Shown here: positions 17,202 through 25,489 of the stretch, in pieces
Numbering within the stretch: position 1 is the stretch's first letter
How the letters are laid out: every line of letters begins with the position of its first letter
Assembly (NCBI RefSeq): GCF_030548465.1
Contig: NZ_JAUOSF010000003.1
Location: 62,001-126,000, forward strand
Length of the DNA: 64,000 bases
Direction: 5' to 3'
From: Tamlana sp. 2_MG-2023
GTDB lineage: Bacteria; Bacteroidota; Bacteroidia; Flavobacteriales; Flavobacteriaceae
Notes under the pieces: generated by a model
Told to the model about the DNA's origin: nothing
What the model saw: only the letters and a program-made list of their open reading frames with translations
Databases searched by the model: none
Position numbers and translations under genes: made by a program

Positions 17202-17744
17202 ATGAAAAAAATAACTTTACTAATGTTTTGTCTATTTGGAGTAATCTCTGAAAGCAAAGCTTGTGATCCTGTATATACAACCTTTAATGAATGGTTAAAT
17301 CAATATAACAAAAATGATTATATAATTGTAGAAGGATATTTTAAGTCAGAAACAGAAACCCATTATTCCTCAAAATTTAAAGTCACACGTTCTTCAGACC
17401 CGTCAATAAAAAGTAACCAAGAATATGAAGTTTTTGAATACGGACCATTTGGAAGTATGTGTGAAATGTTAGAAATGGAGTCAAGTATAAAATCTAAACT
17501 TACAGGACAAGAAAATCCTAGATTACTAATTCTATATAAAGGTAGAAGTATTAATGGAAAATTGGTTACCCCAATTTTTTGGGATGCTGGAGTAGACGCT
17601 TCAAACAATAAAATAGCAGAAAAAAGATATGATTATGCATCCAGACTTTATATTTCATATGAGTGTATTACTCCGTTAGATGAAATTTGGAAACAGATTT
17701 TAAAAGGAAATGGAATATTAGAATGGGTAAGGATAAAAGAATAA
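17202..17744 (+). CDS. Exported protein of unknown function
   Basis: A 180-residue protein with a clear signal peptide ending near S-K-A-C. The mature part starts C-D-P-V-Y-T-T-F-N-E-W and has three further Cys, including one in G-S-M-C-E-M and one in Y-E-C-I-T-P, which could form disulfides in the periplasm. It reads as mixed alpha/beta with no motif I recognise. It is the last of the plus-strand run before the element at 17905. Confidence 0.7.
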   Translation: MKKITLLMFCLFGVISESKACDPVYTTFNEWLNQYNKNDYIIVEGYFKSETETHYSSKFKVTRSSDPSIKSNQEYEVFEYGPFGSMCEMLEMESSIKSKLTGQENPRLLILYKGRSINGKLVTPIFWDAGVDASNNKIAEKRYDYASRLYISYECITPLDEIWKQILKGNGILEWVRIKE

Positions 17745-17904
17745 CTAAAATATACTATTTTAAATAATTACCCTGTTAAACGTGCGCTAAAACGGGTAGC
17801 ATAGCAAAAATTGAATGTATAGAAATACTAAAAATGTTTTCACATAAAATTTAATTGATAAGAAAAATAGATTTTCTTATCATAGTTGGAGAGGTTTTTC
17901 ATGT

Positions 17905-18129
17905 TAAATTTATAGAGGTCAGTAGCTAGTTACATACTTTTAAGTTGAGATTTAGCTGAATGTCAGGTCGAGCCTGCCTATCGGCAGACAGGCGCAGTCA
18001 AGATCCGATTTTTAAAAACGAAAAGTTCTCGACTGCGAACCGACAATAGTACTACATACAACATTCTCATTTTTAAATTTATCTTGAGTTTAAATTATAA
18101 GTATTTATCTACCGACCTCTATAAATTTA
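17905..18129. mobile_element. MITE-like element with 16-base terminal inverted repeats
   Basis: TAAATTTATAGAGGTC (17905-17920) is repeated exactly in inverted orientation at 18114-18129; the match extends to 21 bases with one mismatch. The 225-base interior has no ORF. It contains T-G-T-C-A-G-G-T-C-G-A-G-C / G-C-A-G-T-C-A-A-G-A, the same palindrome half seen at 62356-62378, here split by a 20-base insert that is itself palindromic (17974-17993), and the other half near 18027-18037. It lies between convergent genes. It is probably a non-autonomous mobile repeat. Confidence 0.6.
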
Positions 18130-18135
18130 TATACA

Positions 18136-19002
18136 CTATTTCACATTATCATCAACATAAGTAATGACAATTTCCACACGGCGGTCAAATTTTGGATCAC
18201 CACCTAAGGGAAATTTTCTACGCATACCTAAGTGTCTCATCCGTTTTTTACTTACGCCTTTTTCAGCAAAATAGTTATAAACATACTCTGCCCTAGCTTC
18301 AGAAAGGTTGCGTTTTTTAGTTTTTCTATCCACGGCATCTCGTGAATTTTGGGTACAGCATACATGACCTTGAATGGTAAAATAAATTTCTTTCCTTTTC
18401 ACTAATGCATCAGCGATGGCTTCCAATATTTTTTCCGATCCAGCATTCATAGCAACTTCACCAGTTTTAAATAAAATAGTATTGAATACTATCTTATCAC
18501 CTTTTTCACCTTCATTAATGAGTTCAACCGTTGTTTTATCTTTTTCAATAACTGGCGTTTCTATTTCAGCTACAGGCTCTGGAATTGGTTTTGGTAATTT
18601 AGGCTCTACGATAATTTCAACTTTTCGGTTTAATCCGCGAATCTTTAGAATATCTTCTTCTTTGACAATCTTTAATAAAATTTTACCCTTGCCATCGACA
18701 TTGGTAATTAAGCTCTCACTAATTTCATTGTTAGAAAAAATGGTTTTTATAGCATCTGCCCGTTGTTGAGAAAGGATTAAATTATAAGTATCGGCTCCGC
18801 GATCATCACAAAATCCGAAAATGGAAATGGATGCTATTTCAATATCATTTAAATTAGAAATAAAAAGAAGCAAACGGTTCTCTTCGGTACTTGGAACGTC
18901 ATATTTATCGGTTTCAAAATAAACCACATGCGTAAGCGCTCTTTGTGAAAAAGCAGACACAGATTGAAGTATTATTAATATAAACACTAATAATTTAGAC
19001 AT
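18136..19002 (-). CDS. Exported protein with two OmpA-like domains
   Basis: A 288-residue protein with a signal peptide (1-20, ending A-F-S-Q). Residues about 25-100 form a first OmpA-type peptidoglycan-binding domain (V-Y-F-E-T-D ... G-F-C-D-D-R-G ... Q-Q-R-A-D-A-I). After a Pro/Glu-rich linker (about 130-155), residues 170-285 form a second one (I-L-F-K-T-G ... G-H-V-C-C-T-Q ... L-S-E-A-R-A-E-Y-V ... R-R-V-E-I-V-I). There is no barrel. It is likely a periplasmic protein anchored on peptidoglycan. The C-C pair in the second domain is unusual. Confidence 0.88.
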   Translation of the reverse strand: MSKLLVFILIILQSVSAFSQRALTHVVYFETDKYDVPSTEENRLLLFISNLNDIEIASISIFGFCDDRGADTYNLILSQQRADAIKTIFSNNEISESLITNVDGKGKILLKIVKEEDILKIRGLNRKVEIIVEPKLPKPIPEPVAEIETPVIEKDKTTVELINEGEKGDKIVFNTILFKTGEVAMNAGSEKILEAIADALVKRKEIYFTIQGHVCCTQNSRDAVDRKTKKRNLSEARAEYVYNYFAEKGVSKKRMRHLGMRRKFPLGGDPKFDRRVEIVITYVDDNVK

Positions 19003-19069
19003 AGTAGGGAGTTCTATCGATATAAATATAATATTTTTAATCGAAAATTTTACTAGAAGTCTGTGTATC

Positions 19070-19114
19070 TGAATATTTTATAGATGAACTGAAATTTAAG
19101 CTATAAAATATTCA
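19070..19114. repeat. Perfect 14-base inverted repeat
   Basis: TGAATATTTTATAG (19070-19083) and its complement (19101-19114) form a stem between the S41 peptidase and the OmpA-like gene. No T tract follows, so an operator or mRNA-stabilising hairpin is as likely as a terminator. Confidence 0.5.
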
Positions 19115-19141
19115 AATTGAAATAAATAAGTTGGAGGTTTT

Positions 19142-20776
19142 TTACCTTAAATAACTTTGATAAGACGTTGAATTGCTCAAAATTTCTGAAGCTTTTTTAA
19201 TTTCAGTATCATGAACCTTATAATAATCATATAAACCTTCTCTGTGCACATAGCATTTCACAATGTCTTCTGTTAGTAATTCTAACAAATAGGCTTTATT
19301 TTCGTCTATAACTTTGTTTTTAGAAGCGTTTAAATGATTAATAAGGGCATTGTATTCTTTTTCAATATCGTCGTTTAAAGCTTCTTTTTTAGAGGTTTCA
19401 AAAGCTTTATTTAGTGCTTTTTCAGTTTCAGTTTCAAAAGAAAAATTATTGGTTTCTAAATAACTTTTGAAGTTTGAAAAATCTTTATCCGTTAAGGTAA
19501 AATTGTTAATATCTTCAATTTTATGATTGTAATAGTAATCTACGGCATAATTGAAAATTAAATCGCTGTCTTGAATAGCCTTTGTAATGGTTGGATTTTT
19601 TGTTGCACCCAGTGCAACATCTGGAAGTACACCACCACCATCAAAAACTTTACGACCATTTTTGGTTTTAAACTCGTGATAATTTTCTTGTTTTACACGA
19701 ACGGCTTCCCCTTTTTCATTTCTATTCCAATAATCTAAAGATTGTATACAGCGTCCGGAAGGTGTATGATACCTCGAAATTGTAATTTTAACCTGCGTGC
19801 CATAAGTAAGTTGTTTTGGTCGTTGTACTAACCCTTTACCAAAACTTCTAGACCCAACAATAACAGCACGATCTAAATCTTGTAAAGCACCCGATACAAT
19901 TTCACTGGCCGAAGCACTAGCGCCATCAATTAAAACTACTAAAGGAATTTCGGTATCTATTGGCTGGTTTTGAGTGATGTAAGTACGATTATACTGTTTT
20001 ACTTTAGATTTTGTGGTTACTACAAGCTGTCCCTTAGGAACAAAAAGATTCACAATTTTAATAGCTTCATTTAGTAATCCACCTGGATTTCCTCTTAAAT
20101 CTAAAATAATTTTTGACGCACCTTGAGCTTTTAAATCACGTAACGCATAGTTCGTTTCTATATAGGCTTTGTTACTAAAACGGCTTAAAACAATGTAACC
20201 TGTTTTATCATTAACCATAGAAAAATGTGGAACCGCTTTTATATCTACTTCGGCACGTTTTATAGTTGCTGTATGTGTTTTTCCTTGGCGTAAATAAGTA
20301 ACCTCTACAGAAGAACCTGAAGTACCTTTTAATAAATCACCAGCATGATCTTTATATCCAGCAACAACAGTATTGCCAATTTTTATGATTTCATCACCAG
20401 GTTTTAAACCAGCTTGGTCAGCAGGATAATCCTTGTAAGGTTCAATAACCAATAATTTATCTTCTAAGGTTTTTATACGAGCACCAATACCTGTATAATC
20501 ACCAGTATTGTTAATACGAGCAGCTTCAACATCTTGCTCGTTCATAAAATTGGTGTATGGATCTAAATCGGCTAACATGCTTTTAATAGCCGTATCCATG
20601 AGTTCACCAGGATTGGTTTCATCCACATAATTCATGTTAAGTTCCTTGAACAGTGTGGTGAAAATTTCAATCTGTTTTGCTATTTCAAAAAAATCATTTT
20701 TAAATGCCGATGTCGTTAAAAACACAACACCAACCATAACTGGAATTATAATTTTTTTATTGAAGATTTTTTTCAT
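19142..20776 (-). CDS. S41 C-terminal processing peptidase
   Basis: A 544-residue serine protease with an N-terminal signal/anchor segment (about 10-25). A PDZ domain lies at about 85-175 (G-I-G-A-R, G-L-K-P-G-D-E-I). The S41 catalytic core has L-D-L-R-G-N-P-G-G and G-A-S-A-S-A-S-E-I; the nucleophile is S289 and the general base K314 in S-F-G-K-G, exactly 25 residues apart as in CtpA. A helical C-terminal region of about 150 residues follows. It should cut periplasmic or envelope proteins from the C-terminus. It starts 8 bases after the rnpA stop, so the two are co-transcribed. Confidence 0.94.
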   Translation of the reverse strand: MKKIFNKKIIIPVMVGVVFLTTSAFKNDFFEIAKQIEIFTTLFKELNMNYVDETNPGELMDTAIKSMLADLDPYTNFMNEQDVEAARINNTGDYTGIGARIKTLEDKLLVIEPYKDYPADQAGLKPGDEIIKIGNTVVAGYKDHAGDLLKGTSGSSVEVTYLRQGKTHTATIKRAEVDIKAVPHFSMVNDKTGYIVLSRFSNKAYIETNYALRDLKAQGASKIILDLRGNPGGLLNEAIKIVNLFVPKGQLVVTTKSKVKQYNRTYITQNQPIDTEIPLVVLIDGASASASEIVSGALQDLDRAVIVGSRSFGKGLVQRPKQLTYGTQVKITISRYHTPSGRCIQSLDYWNRNEKGEAVRVKQENYHEFKTKNGRKVFDGGGVLPDVALGATKNPTITKAIQDSDLIFNYAVDYYYNHKIEDINNFTLTDKDFSNFKSYLETNNFSFETETEKALNKAFETSKKEALNDDIEKEYNALINHLNASKNKVIDENKAYLLELLTEDIVKCYVHREGLYDYYKVHDTEIKKASEILSNSTSYQSYLR

Positions 20777-20784
20777 GTAATAGA

Positions 20785-21162
20785 TTATTTTTCTGAAACC
20801 TGACTTCTAAATTTTTCAAATAGAAGTGTCATACGTTTTTCCAATTTAACATATTCTGGTTTATCTTTACCAATGTACAAAATCATAAACGCATAGGGCT
20901 GACTTAAATTGTTAAAATACGAGGCTTTGTTAAGTCGGTATGATTCACGCATTAAACGCTTTATGCGGTTTCTATCTACAGCCAATTTAAAATAACGTTT
21001 ACTAACCGAAACCCCTGTTTGTGCTGGGATGTTAGTTTCGAAAGTTGTAGGCAAATAAACAAGGCGCAACGGATATGCTATAACAGATTTTCCTTCGGCA
21101 AACAATTGCTCAATAAGTTTTTTGCTTTTAAGTTTTTCTTTTTTATTAAAGGTAAAGCTCAA
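20785..21162 (-). CDS. rnpA: Ribonuclease P protein component
   Basis: A 125-residue basic protein, normal for RnpA. The family signature R-N-R-I-K-R-L-M-R-E-S is present, with F-x-F-x-K-K-E-K-L near the start and V-S-V-S-K-R-Y-F-K. It binds the RNase P RNA and helps mature the 5' ends of tRNAs. It is not next to rpmH here but upstream of the S41 peptidase. Confidence 0.95.
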   Translation of the reverse strand: MSFTFNKKEKLKSKKLIEQLFAEGKSVIAYPLRLVYLPTTFETNIPAQTGVSVSKRYFKLAVDRNRIKRLMRESYRLNKASYFNNLSQPYAFMILYIGKDKPEYVKLEKRMTLLFEKFRSQVSEK

Positions 21163-21181
21163 TTGGTGTGTTTTAAAGGCT

Positions 21182-21189
21182 CAAAGGTA
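21182..21189 (-). promoter_or_regulatory. Bacteroidota -7 promoter element for rnpA
   Basis: The minus strand reads TACCTTTG (TAnnTTTG), 19 bases before the rnpA ATG at 21162. Confidence 0.5.
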
Positions 21190-21277
21190 ATGAAATAAAA
21201 AAGTTGCTTTTACATAATCTGATTTTAGCGCTGAAAAATTTTCAGAAGATTCTTATTCAGTCATAAGTCTTACAAAC

Positions 21278-21304
21278 GTCACTCTGAACTCGTTTCAGGG
21301 TCAC
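21278..21304. repeat. REP-like palindrome
   Basis: GTCACTCTGAA ... TTCAGGGTCAC forms an imperfect palindrome between thiH and rnpA. The CTGAA/TTCAG core recurs at 40485-40510 and 46712-46735, which marks a dispersed repeat family. Confidence 0.6.
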
Positions 21305-21328
21305 ATAAAGATGCTCACATTGAGCTTA

Positions 21329-22456
21329 CTATTCTAAATTTGAATTCACATAACTGCGATCCCAATCTTTCCAAACCACCTCATAACCTTGTGATTGAAT
21401 CATATTTTTGATACTTTCTGTAGAACGCTCATCTGAAATTTCAAACTGCTCTAAAGATTGTGGTTCTACAGCATAACCGCCCGGATTGGTTTTAGATTCG
21501 GCACTTATTGAGGTGATTCCTAATCTGATGATGTTGTTTCTAAAGGTTTCACTTTCGCGTGTAGACATCGATAATTCAACATCTTCATCTAATAAACGGT
21601 AGGCACAAATGAGTTGTACTAAATCAATATCTGTCATTTCTACCTTAGGTTCTACATCGCCTTGGTGCGGACGTAATCTTGGGAATGAAATGGAATATTT
21701 TGTTCTCCAATAGGTTTTTTGAAGGTATTTTAAGTGTAAAGCGGTATAAAAACTATCCACACGCCAATCTTCCAAACCAAATAAAGCCCCTAAACCGATT
21801 TTATGAATACCTGCCTTTCCTAAACGATCTGGCGTATCTAATCGGTAATTAAAATTCGATTTTTTTCCCTTCGGATGATGGACTTTATAGGTCGCTTCAT
21901 GATACGTTTCTTGATAGACTAAAACAGCATATAAACCTTCCGCGATAAGCGTTTCATATTCATCTTGATCTAAGGGTTGAACTTCAATACTTATGTTTGA
22001 AAAATATTTTTTAACCAGTTGAATCGCATGCTTCAAATACGAAACCCCAACGGTTCTATTTGCTTCTCCGGTTACTAACAAAATATGGTCATACCCTAAA
22101 CTTTTAATATGCGCCACTTCTTTTAAAATTTCGGCGTCACTTAAGGTTTTCCTCGGAATTTTGTTCGTCATACTAAATCCGCAATAGGTACATATATTTT
22201 GACATTCATTAGACAAATACATCGGAATATACATCTGAATAGTATTCCCAAAACGCTTTTTAGTCAGCTGATTACTACGTTGCGCCATTTGCTCTAAAAA
22301 AGGCGTCGCTGCTGGGGAAATAAGGACTTTAAAGTCGTTTAATGTTATTTTTTCTTTGGCCAATACTGCTTGAACATCTGCTTTGGTAAACGCATAGATT
22401 TCACGTTCTAGGGTGTCCCAATCGTATGTATTGAATGTATTTTTGAATGTGTTCAT
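21329..22456 (-). CDS. thiH: 2-iminoacetate synthase (thiazole synthesis)
   Basis: A 375-residue radical SAM enzyme that cleaves tyrosine to dehydroglycine for the thiazole ring of thiamine. The 4Fe-4S motif C-x3-C-x2-C is present as C85, C89 and C92 in N-E-C-Q-N-I-C-T-Y-C-G. V-T-G-E-A-N-R, Q-P-L-D and S-F-P-R-L-R-P are also conserved. It is the last gene of the thi operon, 46 bases after thiG. Presence of ThiH rather than ThiO fits an organism able to use an oxygen-sensitive route. Confidence 0.95.
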   Translation of the reverse strand: MNTFKNTFNTYDWDTLEREIYAFTKADVQAVLAKEKITLNDFKVLISPAATPFLEQMAQRSNQLTKKRFGNTIQMYIPMYLSNECQNICTYCGFSMTNKIPRKTLSDAEILKEVAHIKSLGYDHILLVTGEANRTVGVSYLKHAIQLVKKYFSNISIEVQPLDQDEYETLIAEGLYAVLVYQETYHEATYKVHHPKGKKSNFNYRLDTPDRLGKAGIHKIGLGALFGLEDWRVDSFYTALHLKYLQKTYWRTKYSISFPRLRPHQGDVEPKVEMTDIDLVQLICAYRLLDEDVELSMSTRESETFRNNIIRLGITSISAESKTNPGGYAVEPQSLEQFEISDERSTESIKNMIQSQGYEVVWKDWDRSYVNSNLE

Positions 22457-22502
22457 TTATTATGAGTAGTTAAGTAGTTAAGTAGGTAGAGAAGTTAACT
22501 CC

Positions 22503-23282
22503 TTAACTACTGACGTTAAGAAACGAAGTCAACGGACTACTGGCTTCGGCATGTTGTTTTACAGGTGCTAATTTTGCGTTATAAGCCATTCTCCCCGACT
22601 CTACAGCCATTTTGAAGGCTTTACCCATTTCTATTGGATTTTGTGACACGGCTATTGCGGTATTAACCAGAACAGCATCGGCTCCTAATTCCATGGCAAA
22701 AGCGGCGTGTGATGGGGCTCCTATTCCCGCATCAACAATAACTGGTACATTGCTTTGTTCGATGATAATTTCTAAAAAGTCGTTTGTTTTTAACCCTTTA
22801 TTACTACCTATTGGTGCGCCTAAAGGCATCACACATTGTACGCCAACTTCCTCTAAACGCTTACACAGTACAGGATCGGCATGAATGTATGGCATCACTA
22901 CGAAACCTAATTTAACGAGTTCTTCCGCAGCTTTTAAGGTTTCAATGGGGTCGGGTAATAAATATTTTGGATCTGGATGAATTTCTAATTTCACCCAATT
23001 GGTTTTTAAAGCTTCACGTGCTAATTCTGCCGCAAAAACAGCTTCTTTTGCAGTTCGTACACCTGAAGTATTTGGTAATAAATTAATATGATTTTCTTTT
23101 AAATGAACCAGCATATCATCCGATTCGTTGTCCATTTCAACACGTTTTAAAGCCACAGTTACAAGTTCACTTTCTGAAGCTAAAATACTGTCACGCATTA
23201 AACTTGAATTACTAAATTTTCCTGTGCCTGTGAATAATCGTGATGTGAATGTTTTATCGGCTATTTGTAGTGTGTCTTTCAT
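22503..23282 (-). CDS. thiG: Thiazole synthase
   Basis: A 259-residue TIM-barrel enzyme that joins 1-deoxyxylulose-5-phosphate, the ThiS thiocarboxylate and dehydroglycine into thiazole phosphate. [12 protein letters not shown] opens the protein. W-V-K-L-E-I-H-P-D provides the Schiff-base Lys, followed by P-Y-I-H-A-D-P-V and the phosphate-binding [11 protein letters not shown]. Length is normal. The gap to thiE is 25 bases. Confidence 0.95.
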   Translation of the reverse strand: MKDTLQIADKTFTSRLFTGTGKFSNSSLMRDSILASESELVTVALKRVEMDNESDDMLVHLKENHINLLPNTSGVRTAKEAVFAAELAREALKTNWVKLEIHPDPKYLLPDPIETLKAAEELVKLGFVVMPYIHADPVLCKRLEEVGVQCVMPLGAPIGSNKGLKTNDFLEIIIEQSNVPVIVDAGIGAPSHAAFAMELGADAVLVNTAIAVSQNPIEMGKAFKMAVESGRMAYNAKLAPVKQHAEASSPLTSFLNVSS

Positions 23283-23307
23283 TTTGTTTTTTTAGGAGTT
23301 GAAGTAG

Positions 23308-23958
23308 TTAAGAATTTTTTGGTTTCCAAACTTGTTCTTCTAAATCTTCTGAACTTTTTAAGAGTTGTTTAAAGACGTTGATATTATTAAAATTTTTAGT
23401 GATTTCTCTTGAAACGGCTATGCCATGAATACCTGTTGTTAGTAATTCTGGAATATCATCTGTTGTTAGTCCGCCTATGGCAATTATTGGTGTTTCTGTT
23501 TTTAGCGTTTCTATAATTCCTTCGTAACCTTTTAAACCTAAAACGGGACTTAAATTATCCTTGGTTTCTGTAAACCTGAAAGGACCTAAACCGATATAAT
23601 CTACTTTTTTATTGATCAGGTTTTCACAGTCTTCTAGCGTATTGGCTGTCCCGCCAACAATTTGCCATGAATACAATGCTTTTCTTGCTATTGAAGGACA
23701 AGTGTCTGATTTTCCTAAATGAACCCCATCAGCTTTGACTTCTTTTGCAATTTTATAATGGTCGTTTATAATTAACCGTGTTTGATAATGTGACGTAATT
23801 TCTCTGGCTTCTTGTGCGGCTTTTAAAATCTTTTTTTCTGAATAATGCTTCAAACGCAGTTGCACTAATTCGGCTCCAGACTGACAGGCTTTTTGAATGT
23901 TTTCTATGTGCGTCTTCGGCGTTGCGCCTTGTGATATGTAGTGTAATTTTGGGATCAT
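23308..23958 (-). CDS. thiE: Thiamine-phosphate synthase
   Basis: A 216-residue TIM-barrel enzyme that couples HMP pyrophosphate to thiazole phosphate. V-Q-L-R-L-K, I-I-N-D-H-Y, V-H-L-G-K-S-D and I-G-L-G-P-F-R-F-T-E-T-K match the ThiE active-site strands, and I-A-I-G-G-L is the phosphate loop. It is clearly the catalytically complete one of the two ThiE-like proteins in this operon. The C-terminus (about 195-216) is a short charged tail. Confidence 0.92.
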   Translation of the reverse strand: MIPKLHYISQGATPKTHIENIQKACQSGAELVQLRLKHYSEKKILKAAQEAREITSHYQTRLIINDHYKIAKEVKADGVHLGKSDTCPSIARKALYSWQIVGGTANTLEDCENLINKKVDYIGLGPFRFTETKDNLSPVLGLKGYEGIIETLKTETPIIAIGGLTTDDIPELLTTGIHGIAVSREITKNFNNINVFKQLLKSSEDLEEQVWKPKNS

Positions 23959-24011
23959 TTTTTAGGAGTTAAGGTAGTTAAGTAGTTAGAGGAGTTAAAG
24001 TAGGCTAGGAG

Positions 24012-24380
24012 TTAATTATTTATTTTTCTTAAGATGCCTTGGCAATACGCGTTTAACATTTTACTAACTTCTTGAATTAATTCAGTTTGTTTTTTATTGT
24101 TTTCTACATAACCTAAATCTTTTGATAGTATTAAAAAATATCGACATTCTTCTAATGATGCTTGTGAAAAATTATAAAAACGTAGTTTCTCTTTCGGACT
24201 TTTACGTTTATAACCTTCAGCGATATTTGCCGTAATTGACACTGCTGCTCTTCTAAATTGAGAGGTTAATCCGTAAATTTCTTCTCTTGGAGATGCCTTA
24301 CTCATTTTGTAAACCTCTAAAACAAATTGACGACCTTTTTGTTAAACTTTTAAATCTTCAAAACTTTTAGTCATTTCCAT
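24012..24380 (-). pseudogene. Four-helix-bundle (S23/IVS-type) protein gene with in-frame nonsense codon
   Basis: The four-helix-bundle family usually has about 118-122 residues and starts with a Phe-x-Asp-Leu-x-Val-Trp-Gln pattern. Reading from the ATG at 24380 gives M-E-M-T-K-S-F-E-D-L-K-V, then TAA exactly where the conserved Trp belongs, then Q-K-G-R-Q-F-V-L-E-V-Y-K in the same frame. The intact frame would encode 122 residues. Translation could restart at the ATG at 24305, giving 97 residues with helices 2-4 complete (G-L-T-S-Q-F-R-R-A-A-V-S-I-T-A-N-I-A-E-G). It sits between thiD and thiE, unrelated to thiamine synthesis, and is flanked by 12-base inverted repeats. Confidence 0.75.
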
Positions 24381-24424
24381 TATTAATTTTCTTTTTTTGT
24401 ATTCCCTTAACTCCTCTATAGAAA

Positions 24425-25231
24425 TCACCCCGTCGCAACAATCATTTTATGCGTACCTAATAATCCTTTGCTGCTTCGTAAATAGGTTTCAATGTAAATT
24501 TTAGAGTTAATTGCTGCATCCTTTATTGGATAATTAGAAGCGATATTACAAGCCAAGCTAGATGATAAAACACAACCACTACCGTGCTTTTGGTATACCG
24601 TTTTATAGATTGGAAAAATTTCAATAGCACTGGTTCTATCGTAATAAAGCTCATCCCAGCCTTTTAAATCTGAGCGATGTCCACCTTTTAAGTATATTCT
24701 TGTAAATTTTGAAATATGTTCTATCGTTTTCTTAATGTTCAAATTGGGGTATAAACTTTGAATTTCATCATAATTGGGTGTGATAATAAAACACTGTTTC
24801 CAAATTTTATCTAGCATTTCCTGACTTTCTTTATAATGGAAATCGAATCCAGAACTGGCTTTAAAAACGGGATCTAAAACCACTTTAATTCTCGGGTTTA
24901 GCTCGTGTAACTTATCCAAAATTAAGGATAATGTTTTCCAGTTTTCAATGATGCCTATTTTAACTACTGATATTTCAAAACGTTCGAAAAGCGTTTCAAT
25001 TTGCAATAGAATGACTTCTGGCTTTGTCCAAATAGATTGTTTAAAATTAGTGTCATTTTGAATGGTTATCGCGGTGCAAACCGTTAATCCATAAAATCCG
25101 TGGGCTTCGAAGGTTTTCAAATCGGAAGTAATTCCGGCACCTCCAGAAGGGTCATGACCTGCTATACTTAATACATAATTATCAAATAACGAAGGGTAAT
25201 TAGCAGAAGATTTGGTAGAATCTTTTTTCAT
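24425..25231 (-). CDS. thiD: Hydroxymethylpyrimidine (phosphate) kinase
   Basis: A 268-residue ribokinase-fold enzyme that phosphorylates HMP and HMP-phosphate. The N-terminus has A-G-H-D-P-S-G-G-A-G-I and the C-terminal half the catalytic/ATP region K-H-G-S-G-C-V-L-S-S-S-L-A, in place of the usual G-T-G-C-T-L-S-S. V-L-D-P-V-F and I-T-P-N-Y-D-E are also conserved. It is part of the thi operon, although a 258-base gap separates it from the upstream gene. Confidence 0.93.
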   Translation of the reverse strand: MKKDSTKSSANYPSLFDNYVLSIAGHDPSGGAGITSDLKTFEAHGFYGLTVCTAITIQNDTNFKQSIWTKPEVILLQIETLFERFEISVVKIGIIENWKTLSLILDKLHELNPRIKVVLDPVFKASSGFDFHYKESQEMLDKIWKQCFIITPNYDEIQSLYPNLNIKKTIEHISKFTRIYLKGGHRSDLKGWDELYYDRTSAIEIFPIYKTVYQKHGSGCVLSSSLACNIASNYPIKDAAINSKIYIETYLRSSKGLLGTHKMIVATG

Positions 25232-25489
25232 ACTTTAAATTAGTTAAGTTAAATTGATAATAGCAATTCAATTGTAGGATATCGTTAGGGATTTTAAAAA
25301 TACTATAGTGATAACATTGTAGGCCCTCTGGGAGAGAGATATCCTGATAAGGGGTGTGGTTTTAGTTCATGTTTTAATTTTAGTTGATAAATAAATTGAG
25401 CAAAGTTGCGAAAATACATATTTTTATTTTATAATATTCTTACGTGTATGATTTTGTGAGCATTATGAAATACTTTTAACTAATTGTTC

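Noticed and set aside
22460-22510. Short AGTTAAG repeats as a possible CRISPR
   Set aside because: Units are only 7-8 bases with no regular spacers and no cas genes nearby.
25232-25489. Possible small RNA or remnant gene between the TenI-like gene and thiD
   Set aside because: Only a weak CTCTGGGAGAG hairpin is visible; no ORF, promoter or terminator supports a gene.
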